A model generated the notes under the pieces. It was not told where the DNA came from. It did not search any database and worked only from the letters and a program-made list of their open reading frames with translations. A program made the translations under genes and the position numbers. Shown here piece by piece: positions 16,851 through 26,402 of a stretch of DNA of 64,000 bases. Positions within the stretch are counted from its first letter, which is position 1. Each line of letters opens with the position of its first letter. This DNA comes from Ahrensia sp. R2A130 (GTDB taxonomy: Bacteria; Pseudomonadota; Alphaproteobacteria; Rhizobiales; Rhizobiaceae), in assembly GCF_000179775.1 (NCBI RefSeq), contig NZ_AEEB01000003.1:682001-746000 (forward strand), written 5' to 3'.

Positions 16851-18008
16851 ATGCAACTGCGCGGCTCCCACCTCGTATCCTTTGCAATTCTGGCGGCCAT
16901 TGGCGGCTGGATGTTCACCGGCAACCTCATTTTGGGTGGTCAGGGGGACGGCTCATCAGAACCAATCGCAGACCGTGAGGCCAAGCGTGTCACGGAAGCT
17001 TTTCGCGTTCGCGTAACTGAATTGCAGCCCACCGAACGGGTCTCAAACCTTTCGGTTCGCGGTCGCACTGAAGCTGATGCGACCATCAGCGTGCGCGCTG
17101 AAACCGGCGGAACGGTAGAGCAACGTCTGGTCAGCAAGGGAGACACCGTTAAGGCGGGCGATCTGCTCTGCGTCATAGACCAAGGCATTCGCCAGACCAC
17201 AATGATACAAGCGCAAGCGCGCCTCAATCAGGCGCAGGCTGACTTTGACGCAACCAACCAGTTGGTGGAACGCGGCTTTGCAACGCGCACCAAGTTGCGG
17301 GAACTTCAGGCAGGCCTTAACGCTGCCGAAGCTGCAGTGGCATCTGCAAAACAAGAAATGTCGCGCACAGAAATTCGTGCAACCACTGCCGGTCTCGTAC
17401 AGAGCCCAACTGCACAGGTTGGCGACAATCTCGCCCCCGGCGGCGTTTGCGTCACCCTGTTGGACACAGACCCGATGTTGTTCACAGGTCAGGTTGCAGA
17501 AGCAAATGTGGTGGCACTAACCGAGGGTATGAAAGCCGAAGTCGAACTCATCGGCGGAGTGAAAGTGCCTGGCAAACTGTCCTTCATCTCCCCCGCAGCA
17601 GACGCGGCGACCCGCACATTCGGCATCGAAATCGAACTTCAAAACAGTGACCGTATGATCCGCGATGGATTGACCGCGGAGGCCAGCATTCCTCTAGCAG
17701 CAACGCAGGCCTACCAGTTGGAGTCTGCTTGGATCACCTTGGCAGATGACGGCGAAGTTGGCGTTCGCGCCGTCGATACTGACAACAAGGTGTCGTTCCA
17801 CCCGATCACGATTTTGGCGCAAGACCAGACAGGCATTTGGGTCTCCGGCCTGACACCGGGTCTGAAAGTCATAACGCTGGGGCAAAACTTTGTCGCTGCC
17901 GGTGAAACAGTAGAGGCAGTCCCAGCAGATACCGCCACGGCGCCCGCTAGTGAAACCGCACCGGATGCCCCGACAACCGAGCTTACAACGAATGAGGCCC
18001 GCTCATGA
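16851..18008 (+). CDS. RND efflux periplasmic adaptor subunit (MFP/HlyD family)
   Basis: Periplasmic membrane-fusion protein of 385 residues linking an RND pump to an outer-membrane channel. An N-terminal hydrophobic anchor (about 8-25) is followed by the lipoyl half-motif ISVRAETGGTVEQRLVSKGDTVKAGDLLCVID (about 75-107) and a short helical hairpin (about 110-165). A beta-barrel domain and a Pro/Ala/Thr-rich C-terminal tail follow. The last four bases overlap the RND gene start (ATGA). No outer-membrane channel gene is nearby, so a shared TolC-like channel would be needed. Confidence 0.93.
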   Translation: MQLRGSHLVSFAILAAIGGWMFTGNLILGGQGDGSSEPIADREAKRVTEAFRVRVTELQPTERVSNLSVRGRTEADATISVRAETGGTVEQRLVSKGDTVKAGDLLCVIDQGIRQTTMIQAQARLNQAQADFDATNQLVERGFATRTKLRELQAGLNAAEAAVASAKQEMSRTEIRATTAGLVQSPTAQVGDNLAPGGVCVTLLDTDPMLFTGQVAEANVVALTEGMKAEVELIGGVKVPGKLSFISPAADAATRTFGIEIELQNSDRMIRDGLTAEASIPLAATQAYQLESAWITLADDGEVGVRAVDTDNKVSFHPITILAQDQTGIWVSGLTPGLKVITLGQNFVAAGETVEAVPADTATAPASETAPDAPTTELTTNEARS

Positions 18009-21000
18009 CCTCGGCTCTTTCAAGCATTCTGAGCCGTCCCAAGACGGTTGTTATGATGATGCTGGTGATGATTATCGCCGGCGCTTATTCCTACGTCACC
18101 ATCCCCAAGGAAGCGCAACCGGACATCGATGTTCCGGTCTATTTCGTTTCCGTTGTGCAGCAGGGCATTTCACCCGGCGATGCCGAACGGCTGCTCGTGC
18201 GGCCGTTGGAAACAAAACTGCGTGGGCTGGATGGCCTCAAAGAACTGACAACGCTGGCCAACCAGTCGAATGCGGTTGCCGTTCTTGAATTCGAGATCGG
18301 CACCGACAAAGATAAAGTGCTGGCCGACATTCGCGACAAAGTGGATCAGGCAAAGGCCGAAATGCCTGCTGATGCAGATGAACCGATCATCAACGAAACC
18401 AACTTCGCGCTTCAGCCAACGCTGATCGTGACACTTTCGGGCAACGTACCGGAGCGGACACTTTACCAATATTCGCGCCGTTTGAAGGATGAGTTGGAAG
18501 CAATCACCTCTGTTCGAGAAGCTAATCTTTCCGGTCAACGTGAGGAAATGCTGGAGGTCGTTCTCGACCTTGCAAAACTCGAATCCTACAACATCACGCA
18601 GACGGAATTGCTGAACGCGCTGGCGACTAATAACCAGCTTGTCGCTGCCGGTACGCTGGACAATGGCTCGGGTCGCTTCAACCTGAAAGTCCCCGGCCTC
18701 GTGGAAAGCGCGGCTGACGTCTATTCGATCCCTATCAAGCAAAACGGCGAAGCTGTCGTAACGCTGGGTCAGGTCGCTGAAATCCGGCGCACCTTCAAAG
18801 ACCCAAGTGCATACACCCGCGTAAACGGCGAACCGGCCATTGCGCTGCAAGTGGTGAAACGCATCGGTGAGAACATCATCGAAAATAACGTAGCCGTTCG
18901 TGAAAAGGTTGCTGCGTTTTCCAAAGACTGGCCTTCCACGATCAAGATCAACTTCCTGTTGGATGAATCCTCCTTCATCAACGAAGTGCAGGGTTCGCTT
19001 CAGGCGTCGATTATGACGGCTATCGCATTGGTGCTGGTGGTTGTAGTGGCATCGCTTGGCTTGCGGTCAGGCATGTTGGTGGGGCTTTCGGTCCCCGTTT
19101 CCTTCGCCGTCGGCTTCCTCATCCTGGCTCTCGCCGGCATCACTGTGAACATGATGGTGCTGTTCGGCATGGTGCTGACCGTTGGCATGTTGGTCGATGG
19201 TGCGATTGTGGTGACCGAGTACGCGGACCGAAAATTATCGGAAGGCATGCCGGCCGACGAAGCCTATAAACGCGCCGCGCAGCTAATGTTCTGGCCTGTG
19301 GTGTCGTCCACGGCGACAACGCTTGCCGCGTTCTTGCCACTACTTCTGTGGCCCGGTGTTCCCGGCGAATTCATGTCTTATCTGCCAATCATGGTGATCG
19401 TGGTTCTAACAGCATCACTGCTGACCGCGCTTATTTTCCTACCGACCACAGGTGCGCTAACCGGCTGGATTGCGACTAAAATCGGACGCAGCGGTGGGGT
19501 GCTGTTCACCGCAATCGTGACGTCCATCATGATGGGTTTCGCAGTCTTCGCGCTAACTGACGGTGGCGTTGATCTGGGCCTGAACGCGGTTGGCGCATCG
19601 GCAGCAGAAGCGACACGCCAAATGATCGGCTTCGATTTTGGCGACGGTATCGCGACAATTCTCGGCCTTGTGGTTGCGCTGGTCACCTTCCCTCTCGTCT
19701 GGGCGTTCCTGAACTGGCGCAGCAACAGAGAGAAAGAACGTGACCCCGTCACCCTCATGTTCACATCCGAACGCGATCTGGACATCAAGAAAGTCCCCGG
19801 CGCTCTGGGCGGTTATCTCACCTTCCTGAAATGGACTTCGGGCAACTTGCTCGGCAACGCGCTGGTGATGCTTACGATTTTAGGCACGGCCTATTACGTG
19901 ATGTTCATCGCCTTCCCGTCGAGCAATGCCGGTGTTGAGTTTTTCGTTGATGAAGAACCCGACCAAGCGATCGTCCTCATATCGGCACGTGGCAACCTGT
20001 CGGCCAGTCAGGTGCGCGATGTAGTAGCTGAGGTGGATGCGAAAATTCTCACTATTTCCGGCATTCGCAACTCCGTTTCCACGGCCACAGCCCCCGGTGG
20101 CGGTGGCCAGGGCAGCCCAATTGGCGGCGTGCAGGACAAACCTGCCGACGTTGTAGGCGAGTTGCAGATCGAACTGAACGACTTCTGCTGCCGCCGCATG
20201 GCGACGGAGATCTTCGCCGAAATCCGTGACAAAACAGCAGCTCTGCCCGGCGTAAAGGTCGAGGTTCGTAAAATCGAAGGTGGTCCACCTACCGGTAAAG
20301 ACGTTCGTTTGCAGGTGAAATCCACCGACTATGATGCGATGGTCGCATCCGTTGCCAAAGCACGCGCTTTCGTTGATGGCATTGCCGGTCTTCAGGACAT
20401 CGAAGACGGTCGTCCCCTGCCCGGTATCGAGTGGGAACTCGCTGTCGACAGGGAACAAGCAGGTCGCTACGGCGCAAATATCGTGTCCATCGGCTCGATG
20501 GTTCAACTGGTAACGGACGGCGTGCCTATCGGGAAATATCGCCCTGACGATTCAGAAGACGAATTGGACATTCGCGTCCGCTTGCCTGCCGAGGAACGTA
20601 GCTTTGCGACCCTCGATAAACTGAAGCTGCCAACGACCAGCGGACAGGTGCCACTGGCAAACTTTGTCACGCGCTCGCCGCAGCAAAAAGTGTCATCCAT
20701 CACCCGTAAGGACGGCCTCTATTCAATGGAGGTGAAAGCCAACATCGAAGATGGTTTCATGGAGAACGGCAAGGCCGTTACTCCCGACAACAAGGTTGCC
20801 GAAGTGCAAGCCTGGTTGGATCAGCAAACGTGGCCAAGCAGCGTGCAGTTCGTGTTCAAGGGCGCAGACGAAGAGCAGGCTGAATCCATGGCCTTCCTCG
20901 GCAAGGCGGCCATAGCGTCGCTGTTCCTGATGTTCATTATTTTGCTGACGATGTATAACTCGTTCTGGCAAACCATCATCACGCTTGTGACTGTCATCTT

Positions 21001-21697
21001 TGCGGTTGTTGGTGTGCTTCTAGGCCTCATGGCGACAGGCCAAAAGTTCTCCGTAATCATGACGGGCACGGGCGTGATCGCGTTGGCGGGCATCGTTGTG
21101 AACAACGCCATCGTGTTGATCGACACCTTCAACCGCTTGCGTGAAGAGGGCGTGGAAACGCGCGAAGCTGTGCTGAAAACCTCGGCACAGCGTTTGCGCC
21201 CTATCATGTTGACCACTGTCACCACTATTCTTGGCCTTGTGCCGATGGCGACGCAGATAAACATGGACTTTTTCTCGCGCACCATCTCCATGGGTGGCAT
21301 CACATCGGTATGGTGGGTGCAGCTGTCGACGGCCATCATCTCCGGCCTCGCCTTCTCCACAATCCTGACGTTGGTGATGATCCCATCAATGCTGGCGCTT
21401 CCAGCCAACCTTGCAGCACCGTTCAAATGGACGGCAAGCAAGATTGCAGGTCTGAGAGCCCGCAAGATGGTAGCGGCCGTGATGGATGAGGAAGAGCCTG
21501 CGCTGGCCGACTTGAATGCAATGATGCGGGACGCAAGAACCGCAGCACCTGCGCCAAAAGCCGCCAACAAGAAAACGAAAAAAGCTGTCGAGCGAGAAGT
21601 TGTGCGAGATGGAGAAGATGCCAGCATCGTGCCCATGCCGGCAGCAGCCAACGAGGGTGATAACCGCAAGCGACCAATCTCCGACGCTGCAGAGTAA
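18005..21697 (+). CDS. RND family efflux permease with extra helices and C-terminal tail
   Basis: Proton-driven inner-membrane pump of 1230 residues, longer than the 1030-1050 usual for HAE-type RND proteins. It has two large periplasmic loops and helices of the AcrB superfamily. In TM4 the proton-relay Asp is present as D398 (GMLVDGAIV), but the second Asp of the usual pair is Gly399. In TM10 GIVVNNAIVLID has Asn1033-Asn1034 where AcrB has a Lys. Between the halves lie two additional predicted helices (about 498-518 and 548-570), and after the last helix (about 1135) there is a charged tail of some 95 residues. The substrate is unknown; it is coupled to the adaptor. Confidence 0.93.
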   Translation: MTSALSSILSRPKTVVMMMLVMIIAGAYSYVTIPKEAQPDIDVPVYFVSVVQQGISPGDAERLLVRPLETKLRGLDGLKELTTLANQSNAVAVLEFEIGTDKDKVLADIRDKVDQAKAEMPADADEPIINETNFALQPTLIVTLSGNVPERTLYQYSRRLKDELEAITSVREANLSGQREEMLEVVLDLAKLESYNITQTELLNALATNNQLVAAGTLDNGSGRFNLKVPGLVESAADVYSIPIKQNGEAVVTLGQVAEIRRTFKDPSAYTRVNGEPAIALQVVKRIGENIIENNVAVREKVAAFSKDWPSTIKINFLLDESSFINEVQGSLQASIMTAIALVLVVVVASLGLRSGMLVGLSVPVSFAVGFLILALAGITVNMMVLFGMVLTVGMLVDGAIVVTEYADRKLSEGMPADEAYKRAAQLMFWPVVSSTATTLAAFLPLLLWPGVPGEFMSYLPIMVIVVLTASLLTALIFLPTTGALTGWIATKIGRSGGVLFTAIVTSIMMGFAVFALTDGGVDLGLNAVGASAAEATRQMIGFDFGDGIATILGLVVALVTFPLVWAFLNWRSNREKERDPVTLMFTSERDLDIKKVPGALGGYLTFLKWTSGNLLGNALVMLTILGTAYYVMFIAFPSSNAGVEFFVDEEPDQAIVLISARGNLSASQVRDVVAEVDAKILTISGIRNSVSTATAPGGGGQGSPIGGVQDKPADVVGELQIELNDFCCRRMATEIFAEIRDKTAALPGVKVEVRKIEGGPPTGKDVRLQVKSTDYDAMVASVAKARAFVDGIAGLQDIEDGRPLPGIEWELAVDREQAGRYGANIVSIGSMVQLVTDGVPIGKYRPDDSEDELDIRVRLPAEERSFATLDKLKLPTTSGQVPLANFVTRSPQQKVSSITRKDGLYSMEVKANIEDGFMENGKAVTPDNKVAEVQAWLDQQTWPSSVQFVFKGADEEQAESMAFLGKAAIASLFLMFIILLTMYNSFWQTIITLVTVIFAVVGVLLGLMATGQKFSVIMTGTGVIALAGIVVNNAIVLIDTFNRLREEGVETREAVLKTSAQRLRPIMLTTVTTILGLVPMATQINMDFFSRTISMGGITSVWWVQLSTAIISGLAFSTILTLVMIPSMLALPANLAAPFKWTASKIAGLRARKMVAAVMDEEEPALADLNAMMRDARTAAPAPKAANKKTKKAVEREVVRDGEDASIVPMPAAANEGDNRKRPISDAAE

Positions 21698-21700
21698 ACG

Positions 21701-21729
21701 AACAGGCCCGTTTACAAGCGGGCCTGTTT
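21701..21729. terminator. Bidirectional terminator between RND gene and pssA
   Basis: The stem AACAGGCCCG (21701-21710) pairs perfectly with CGGGCCTGTT (21719-21728), and a TTTC tail follows on the plus strand. It lies between convergent stops at 21697 and 21739 and could serve both. The T-run is short. Confidence 0.8.
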
Positions 21730-21738
21730 CTCTAGCAC

Positions 21739-22584
21739 TTAACGGCGGGACTGGTCTCGTACGCTGAACGGAATCGTTGCCAAATAAGCGATGCACACCA
21801 CGCTCAACACCGCCCACGGGTAGCTGAACAACAGCACCACAGCGATCAGCAAACCCAACATCAGCGGCACAACGAGGCGACGTGAAATGCGTTGCCCTGC
21901 CCGTTTGCCAGACCATGTGGGCAGTGACGACACCATCAGGAAGCCGACGAAAAGCAAATAGATCGAGGACAAGGCCGCCACGCCGATACCACGTTCGAGC
22001 CCGAGTTGCCCTAAATAGAGCGGCAGCAGCGCCAGCAAGGCGCCGGCTGGTGACGGTACGCCGGTGAAGAAATCAACGGACCAATCCGGTTTGTCAGGAT
22101 CTTCCAACATCACGTTGAAACGTGCCAACCGCAAGCAACCGCAGATCGCGAAAATAAGCGCAACCGCCCAGCCTAAAGTGCGCATGTCTTTGAGAACCCA
22201 AAGATACATGACGAGCGCCGGTGCGACGCCAAAGTTAACGAAATCAGCGAGCGAATCCATCTGCTCGCCAAAGGATGATGACGACTTCAGTATACGGGCA
22301 ACCCGCCCGTCCAACGCATCCAGAATCGCAGCAAAAACGATTGCGATAACCGCAAGTTCAAACCGCGACTCCCAAGCCAATCGAACGGCGGTAAGGCCGG
22401 AACAAATCGCACCAAGCGTGATGAGGTTTGGCACCAGCATGCGGAACGGAACGTCGCGCAGACGGTGAATCGGTTCAGTGCCCTCATCGTCATCAGGCGG
22501 GAAGAGTTCTGGCGGCTCGACACTCGTTGCAGCTTTGGGGTCAACCTTGGCCTTGGGGTCGAATTCGGGAAACGGAGCTTTCAT
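21739..22584 (-). CDS. pssA: CDP-diacylglycerol-serine O-phosphatidyltransferase
   Basis: Integral membrane enzyme making phosphatidylserine from CDP-diacylglycerol and serine; 281 residues. The CDP-alcohol phosphotransferase motif DGxxAR-x8-GxxxDxxxD is visible at about residues 91-113 (DGRVARILKSS then FGEQMDSLAD). About eight helices follow a roughly 45-residue soluble, Pro/Asp-rich N-terminus. It lies three bases downstream of psd, forming the two-step phosphatidylethanolamine route. This is the PssA form of Gram-positives and Rhizobiales rather than the E. coli peripheral type. Confidence 0.96.
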   Translation of the reverse strand: MKAPFPEFDPKAKVDPKAATSVEPPELFPPDDDEGTEPIHRLRDVPFRMLVPNLITLGAICSGLTAVRLAWESRFELAVIAIVFAAILDALDGRVARILKSSSSFGEQMDSLADFVNFGVAPALVMYLWVLKDMRTLGWAVALIFAICGCLRLARFNVMLEDPDKPDWSVDFFTGVPSPAGALLALLPLYLGQLGLERGIGVAALSSIYLLFVGFLMVSSLPTWSGKRAGQRISRRLVVPLMLGLLIAVVLLFSYPWAVLSVVCIAYLATIPFSVRDQSRR

Positions 22585-22587
22585 GGC

Positions 22588-23289
22588 CTAGATGGACCGC
22601 GGAATAGGGCTAGTCGGCACGGCATCTCCATGGGCTGCCAAAATGGACTCACCAGCCAACATTGTTTGCCCAAGCGCCACACGCGGCGTTGCTCCGTCCG
22701 GCAAGAACACATCGACGCGGGAGCCAAAACGTATGAGGCCGTAGCGTTCCCCCTGCCCCAGCGTATCGCCAGCATCGTTCCAGCAGATGATACGACGTGC
22801 GACGAGACCGGAAATCTGAACCGACCCAACCGGACCATGCGGACCATCAATTACGATGCTGTGCCGTTCGTTATCAATCGATGCCTTGTCCAGATCAGCG
22901 GACAAAAATGCACCCGGCTTGTGCTTGGAAACGATCACCTTACCACGCACAGGCGCACGGTTGATGTGGACATTGAAGACATTCATGAAAACGGAAATGC
23001 GTGTGCGGGGCTCATCCCCCAGTTCCAACTCTGCCGGCGGCACGAATTGACCGATAGATGACACGGTGCCGTCAGCCGGACTGATGATAAGATCATCGTC
23101 TATCGGCACCACACGGATAGGATCGCGGAAAAACAGCGCACACCAGCCGGTCAAAATGGCGCCTATCCAGAACAAGGGTTGCCACAGGAAACCCAGCAGG
23201 ATCGAGACCACCCCAAAGATGGCGATAAACGGATAGCCAGCGGGATGGATTGGAACCATGGCCTCGCGGACAGATTTTACGACGGACAT
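22588..23289 (-). CDS. psd: Phosphatidylserine decarboxylase
   Basis: Pyruvoyl enzyme converting phosphatidylserine to phosphatidylethanolamine; 233 residues, the short Psd type. Two N-terminal helices anchor it (about 20-50), followed by the FFRDP segment and [13 protein letters not shown]. The self-cleavage site is the Gly-Ser in [12 protein letters not shown] near residue 198, where cleavage creates the pyruvoyl alpha subunit. The pssA gene follows immediately. Attached to the inner membrane. Confidence 0.96.
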   Translation of the reverse strand: MSVVKSVREAMVPIHPAGYPFIAIFGVVSILLGFLWQPLFWIGAILTGWCALFFRDPIRVVPIDDDLIISPADGTVSSIGQFVPPAELELGDEPRTRISVFMNVFNVHINRAPVRGKVIVSKHKPGAFLSADLDKASIDNERHSIVIDGPHGPVGSVQISGLVARRIICWNDAGDTLGQGERYGLIRFGSRVDVFLPDGATPRVALGQTMLAGESILAAHGDAVPTSPIPRSI

Positions 23290-23323
23290 GGATTGGCTTT
23301 CAAATGTTGGTTCTCAAGGTCTT

Positions 23324-24085
23324 CTATCGGCTTGGAACGAGTTCGGCAAAGTCCGCACCCGAAATCTCACGAATGAGTTTGCGACGAATGGAATCAGCGA
23401 AATCATTGTAGTTGGCAGCCTCCATAACGAACGAGCCTGGTCCTCCAGTCACTCGCTGAGAATAGTGCTGGAACAGGTCGATATCAGCCAGTGTTCCAAG
23501 ATCATATTCCTTGGAGTGAATCACGAGGCCGTTCACCGTTATTCCAGCGTTCACAGCCCTGTCACGAGCGGATGAAGGATCGCTTTGCCCCGAAGAGCCA
23601 TCACCCGAGACATCAATAACCATACGAGCGCCACGGTAGGCGTTTTGCTGAATGGAAATACGGGAAAAATCCAATGCGCCGGCAATGTCCGTCATACCGC
23701 GAACTGCCCTAGGCATAGTTGCAAGGCGCGCCGCGAAGGCTTCTGCAGAAGCACGACCGGAAATACGGGTCCACGGAACCGATGTAATCTGACGTCCACG
23801 CTCAGACCATTGCACCACGGAAATCACCAGACCTAGCGGTTGAAGAGACCTGATGGATCGCAAAACGCCTTCATCTCGAAAGGCGTTGGCGAGACCGTCA
23901 CGCTGCAGCGCATACTCGCGGCGGTTCACGCTTGTTGATGAGTCGATTGCAAGAAGCAGCTCCAGCTGCACCGGTTCTACCGCATGCGATTGAGAGGTTG
24001 TCGCAATTGAAACCGTGCAAACGAGTGCACAGAAACTAGCCTTCGTCTTCAACCGGGCGACGGCGGACCACCAAGCCCATTTCAT
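23324..24085 (-). CDS. DUF1194 (VWA-like) secreted protein
   Basis: Predicted exported protein of about 253 residues. A hydrophobic signal segment (FCALVCTVSIATTSQSHA) precedes a von Willebrand factor A-like domain with the MIDAS start LLLAIDSSTSVN (DxSxS). ISVVQWS and DVSGDGSSGQSD are further VWA/DUF1194 features. The start is uncertain: the ATG at 24085 lies 50 bases inside the Atm1 gene, and a TTG at 24052 would give a cleaner signal peptide (MKTKASF...). DUF1194 proteins have no established function; metal-dependent protein binding in the periplasm is plausible. It follows the Atm1 gene on the same strand and may be co-transcribed. Confidence 0.8.
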   Translation of the reverse strand: MKWAWWSAVARLKTKASFCALVCTVSIATTSQSHAVEPVQLELLLAIDSSTSVNRREYALQRDGLANAFRDEGVLRSIRSLQPLGLVISVVQWSERGRQITSVPWTRISGRASAEAFAARLATMPRAVRGMTDIAGALDFSRISIQQNAYRGARMVIDVSGDGSSGQSDPSSARDRAVNAGITVNGLVIHSKEYDLGTLADIDLFQHYSQRVTGGPGSFVMEAANYNDFADSIRRKLIREISGADFAELVPSR

Positions 24086-25925
24086 CGCTATCGTGCGCGG
24101 CGCGCAATGCAGCTTCCGCTTCAGAAGCCTCAAGCTGTCGGTTCCACATGGCTGCGTAAAGACCGTCCTGCTCAAGCAAATCCCCATGGGTTCCGCGCTC
24201 CTTGATCCGCCCCTCTTCCAGAACGATGATCTCATGAGCGTCGATCACTGTCGACAAGCGGTGTGCAATTACGACCGTCGTACGGTTGCGCGATACGATA
24301 TCGAGTGCAGCTTTAATTTCCTGCTCGGTCTGAGTGTCCAGCGCTGAAGTCGCCTCATCGAGAATGAGAATCGGTGGCGCTTTCAAAAGCGTGCGCGCAA
24401 TTGCGACGCGTTGCTTCTCACCGCCTGAAAGCTTCAACCCACGCTCGCCCACAGGCGTGTCAAAACCCTGCGGCAGGCGTTCGATGAAGTCTCCAATTTG
24501 CGCCATATCAGCCGCTTCACGTACTTCCGTTAAATTCGCATCCATACGGCCATAGCGGACGTTATACTCGATCGTATCGTTGAACAGCACCGTGTCCTGC
24601 GGGACCATACCGATAGCGGACCGCAAGCTCTCCTGCGTAACATTCTTTAAGTCTTGACCATCAATGGTAACCGCACCGCGCTGCACATCGTAAAAGCGGA
24701 AAAGCAGCCGCGAAATGGTAGACTTGCCTGCGCCGGAAGGTCCGACAATCGCAACCGTTTTGCCTGCCGGAACTTCAAAAGAAACATCCTTCAATATCGG
24801 GCGGTTGGGATCGTAGTGGAAGGAGACGTTCTCGAAGCGGATCGCGGACTTATCGATCACAAGGTCCTTCGCGTCCGGGCTGTCCACCACCTCGGCAGGG
24901 ACACCCAAAAGCTCGAACATGTCTTCGATATCGGTGAGCCCCTGTCGGATTTCGCGATACACGAAACCAATGAAATTGAGCGGAATCGACAGCTGCATCA
25001 GAAAGACCTGAATCAGCACGAAATCACCGATGGTCTGCTCACCGCGCTGAACTGCCATGGCCGACATGACCATACAGATCAGCATGCCGGTTGAGAAAAT
25101 CGCCATCTGGCCGAAGTTCAACCAGCCGAGCGATGTCCATGTTTTCGTCGCTGCCTTCTCGTATTTCGCCATCGAAACATCAAAGCGATCTGCTTCCATG
25201 CGCTCGTTGCCAAAGTATTTGACGGTCTCGAAGTTCAGCAGTGAATCGATTGCCTTGGTGTTCGCCTCGGTGTCGGAGGCGTTCATGTCGCGGCGAATTT
25301 GGATGCGCCAGTCAGAGGCGCGGATGGTGAACCAGCTATAAGCCCACACCGTCACGGCGATAACGACCACGTACCAGAACCCGAAGAAATACCAAAAGAT
25401 ACCCGCATAGAGCGCGAATTCGAGAATGGTCGGCAGTGTGTTCAAAATCGTGAAGCGCACGATAGTTTCGATGCCCTTCGTTCCACGCTCGATGACACGC
25501 GACAAACCACCGGTGCGGCGTTGCAAATGGAACCGCAACGACAGCGTGTGAACATGTGTAAAAGTCTTGAAGGCAAGTTGGCGCACAGCATGCTGGCCGA
25601 CACGGGCGAACAGCGCATCGCGAAGCTGGGTGAAGCCCCACATCACGAGACGCGAAACATTGTAAGCAATGACCATGATGATCGGCGTCATCATGACCAT
25701 CGGAATCCACCAGACCTCCGGTTCCAACCCATTCAATGCATCAGTGGCATATTTGAAGAAAAACGGAATAACTGCCGTAATCAGCTTCGCTAGCACCAGG
25801 AAAAATGCAGCCCAAAAGACGCGGGCTTTCAGGTCAGGTCGGTCAGCGGGCCAAAGGTAAGGCCAAAGGTCTACCACCGTCGCCAGCGACGAACGGTCTT
25901 TTTTTATTTCATCGGATTCGGACAA
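24036..25925 (-). CDS. Atm1-type ABC exporter (fused permease/ATPase)
   Basis: Inner-membrane half-transporter of 629 residues that should work as a homodimer. The N-terminal half holds six helices (about 25-330), followed by an ATPase domain with Walker A GPSGAGKST at 395-403, the signature LSGGEKQR near 500 and Walker B ILILDEATSALD. The closest family by pattern is Atm1/ABCB7/HMT1, which moves glutathione-linked sulfur or heavy-metal adducts; Novosphingobium Atm1 is the known bacterial example. An ArsR-type regulator gene precedes it by 34 bp, fitting metal or thiol stress control. Substrate inferred from family and context. Confidence 0.9.
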   Translation of the reverse strand: MSESDEIKKDRSSLATVVDLWPYLWPADRPDLKARVFWAAFFLVLAKLITAVIPFFFKYATDALNGLEPEVWWIPMVMMTPIIMVIAYNVSRLVMWGFTQLRDALFARVGQHAVRQLAFKTFTHVHTLSLRFHLQRRTGGLSRVIERGTKGIETIVRFTILNTLPTILEFALYAGIFWYFFGFWYVVVIAVTVWAYSWFTIRASDWRIQIRRDMNASDTEANTKAIDSLLNFETVKYFGNERMEADRFDVSMAKYEKAATKTWTSLGWLNFGQMAIFSTGMLICMVMSAMAVQRGEQTIGDFVLIQVFLMQLSIPLNFIGFVYREIRQGLTDIEDMFELLGVPAEVVDSPDAKDLVIDKSAIRFENVSFHYDPNRPILKDVSFEVPAGKTVAIVGPSGAGKSTISRLLFRFYDVQRGAVTIDGQDLKNVTQESLRSAIGMVPQDTVLFNDTIEYNVRYGRMDANLTEVREAADMAQIGDFIERLPQGFDTPVGERGLKLSGGEKQRVAIARTLLKAPPILILDEATSALDTQTEQEIKAALDIVSRNRTTVVIAHRLSTVIDAHEIIVLEEGRIKERGTHGDLLEQDGLYAAMWNRQLEASEAEAALRAAHDSDEMGLVVRRRPVEDEG

Positions 25926-25959
25926 GGGATTCTTTCAAAAGGATATTCGCAAAACCCGA

Positions 25960-26301
25960 TCAGGCTTCGGCGCGGTCGCCATTACAGCAGGAATTCAGAA
26001 AATCGCAGGTCGTGTCCGAAAGGCTCTTCAGAAGAACTTCGTTGACGCGATAACGAGAGCGAGGTGGCACGGTTTCCACATGAACGAGTTCAGCTTCGAT
26101 CAAAACCTTCAGATGCTGCGACACGGTGGACTGTGCTAGAGGCAGAACATCGGTGATGTCCTTGCAGCCGCAATTGGCGTTGCTGGCAACATGACGAAGA
26201 ATAACAATGCGCACAGGGTTGGACAGAGCGGCGAAGACGTCAGCCATCTCACCGGCACGGTCGAAACCATAGTCGAATTCGCTGTTACAACGGCGCGGCA
26301 T
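25960..26301 (-). CDS. ArsR/SmtB-family metal- or thiol-sensing repressor
   Basis: Winged-helix repressor of 113 residues. FAALSNPVRIVILRHV (23-38) opens the fold and LAQSTVSQHLKVLIEAELV (about 55-73) is the recognition helix region. Cysteines C44 and C46 in NCGCKD occupy the place of the ELCVC metal site of ArsR, and C99, C105 and C106 near the C-terminus could complete a thiol site. It stands first in a minus-strand unit with the Atm1-type exporter. A perfect palindrome 15 bp upstream of its start is a likely operator. The inducer could be arsenite, another soft metal, or a persulfide; sequence alone does not decide. Confidence 0.92.
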   Translation of the reverse strand: MPRRCNSEFDYGFDRAGEMADVFAALSNPVRIVILRHVASNANCGCKDITDVLPLAQSTVSQHLKVLIEAELVHVETVPPRSRYRVNEVLLKSLSDTTCDFLNSCCNGDRAEA

Positions 26302-26315
26302 GGCTTGTCCCTCCG

Positions 26316-26339
26316 ATTCATCGGTTTCTTACGATGAAT
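26316..26339. promoter_or_regulatory. Perfect palindrome upstream of arsR-atm1, probable ArsR operator
   Basis: Arms ATTCATCG (26316-26323) and CGATGAAT (26332-26339) flank an 8-bp centre, GTTTCTTA. The outer edge is 15 bp from the regulator's start codon. The length (24 bp) and two-fold symmetry suit a dimeric winged-helix repressor. Binding is inferred. Confidence 0.6.
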
Positions 26340-26402
26340 GTGGGAACGCCCGCAAGGTTCTGCAAGCTTTAGCCACCGCGCATGCGGTCGCAGGATGCGC
26401 TT

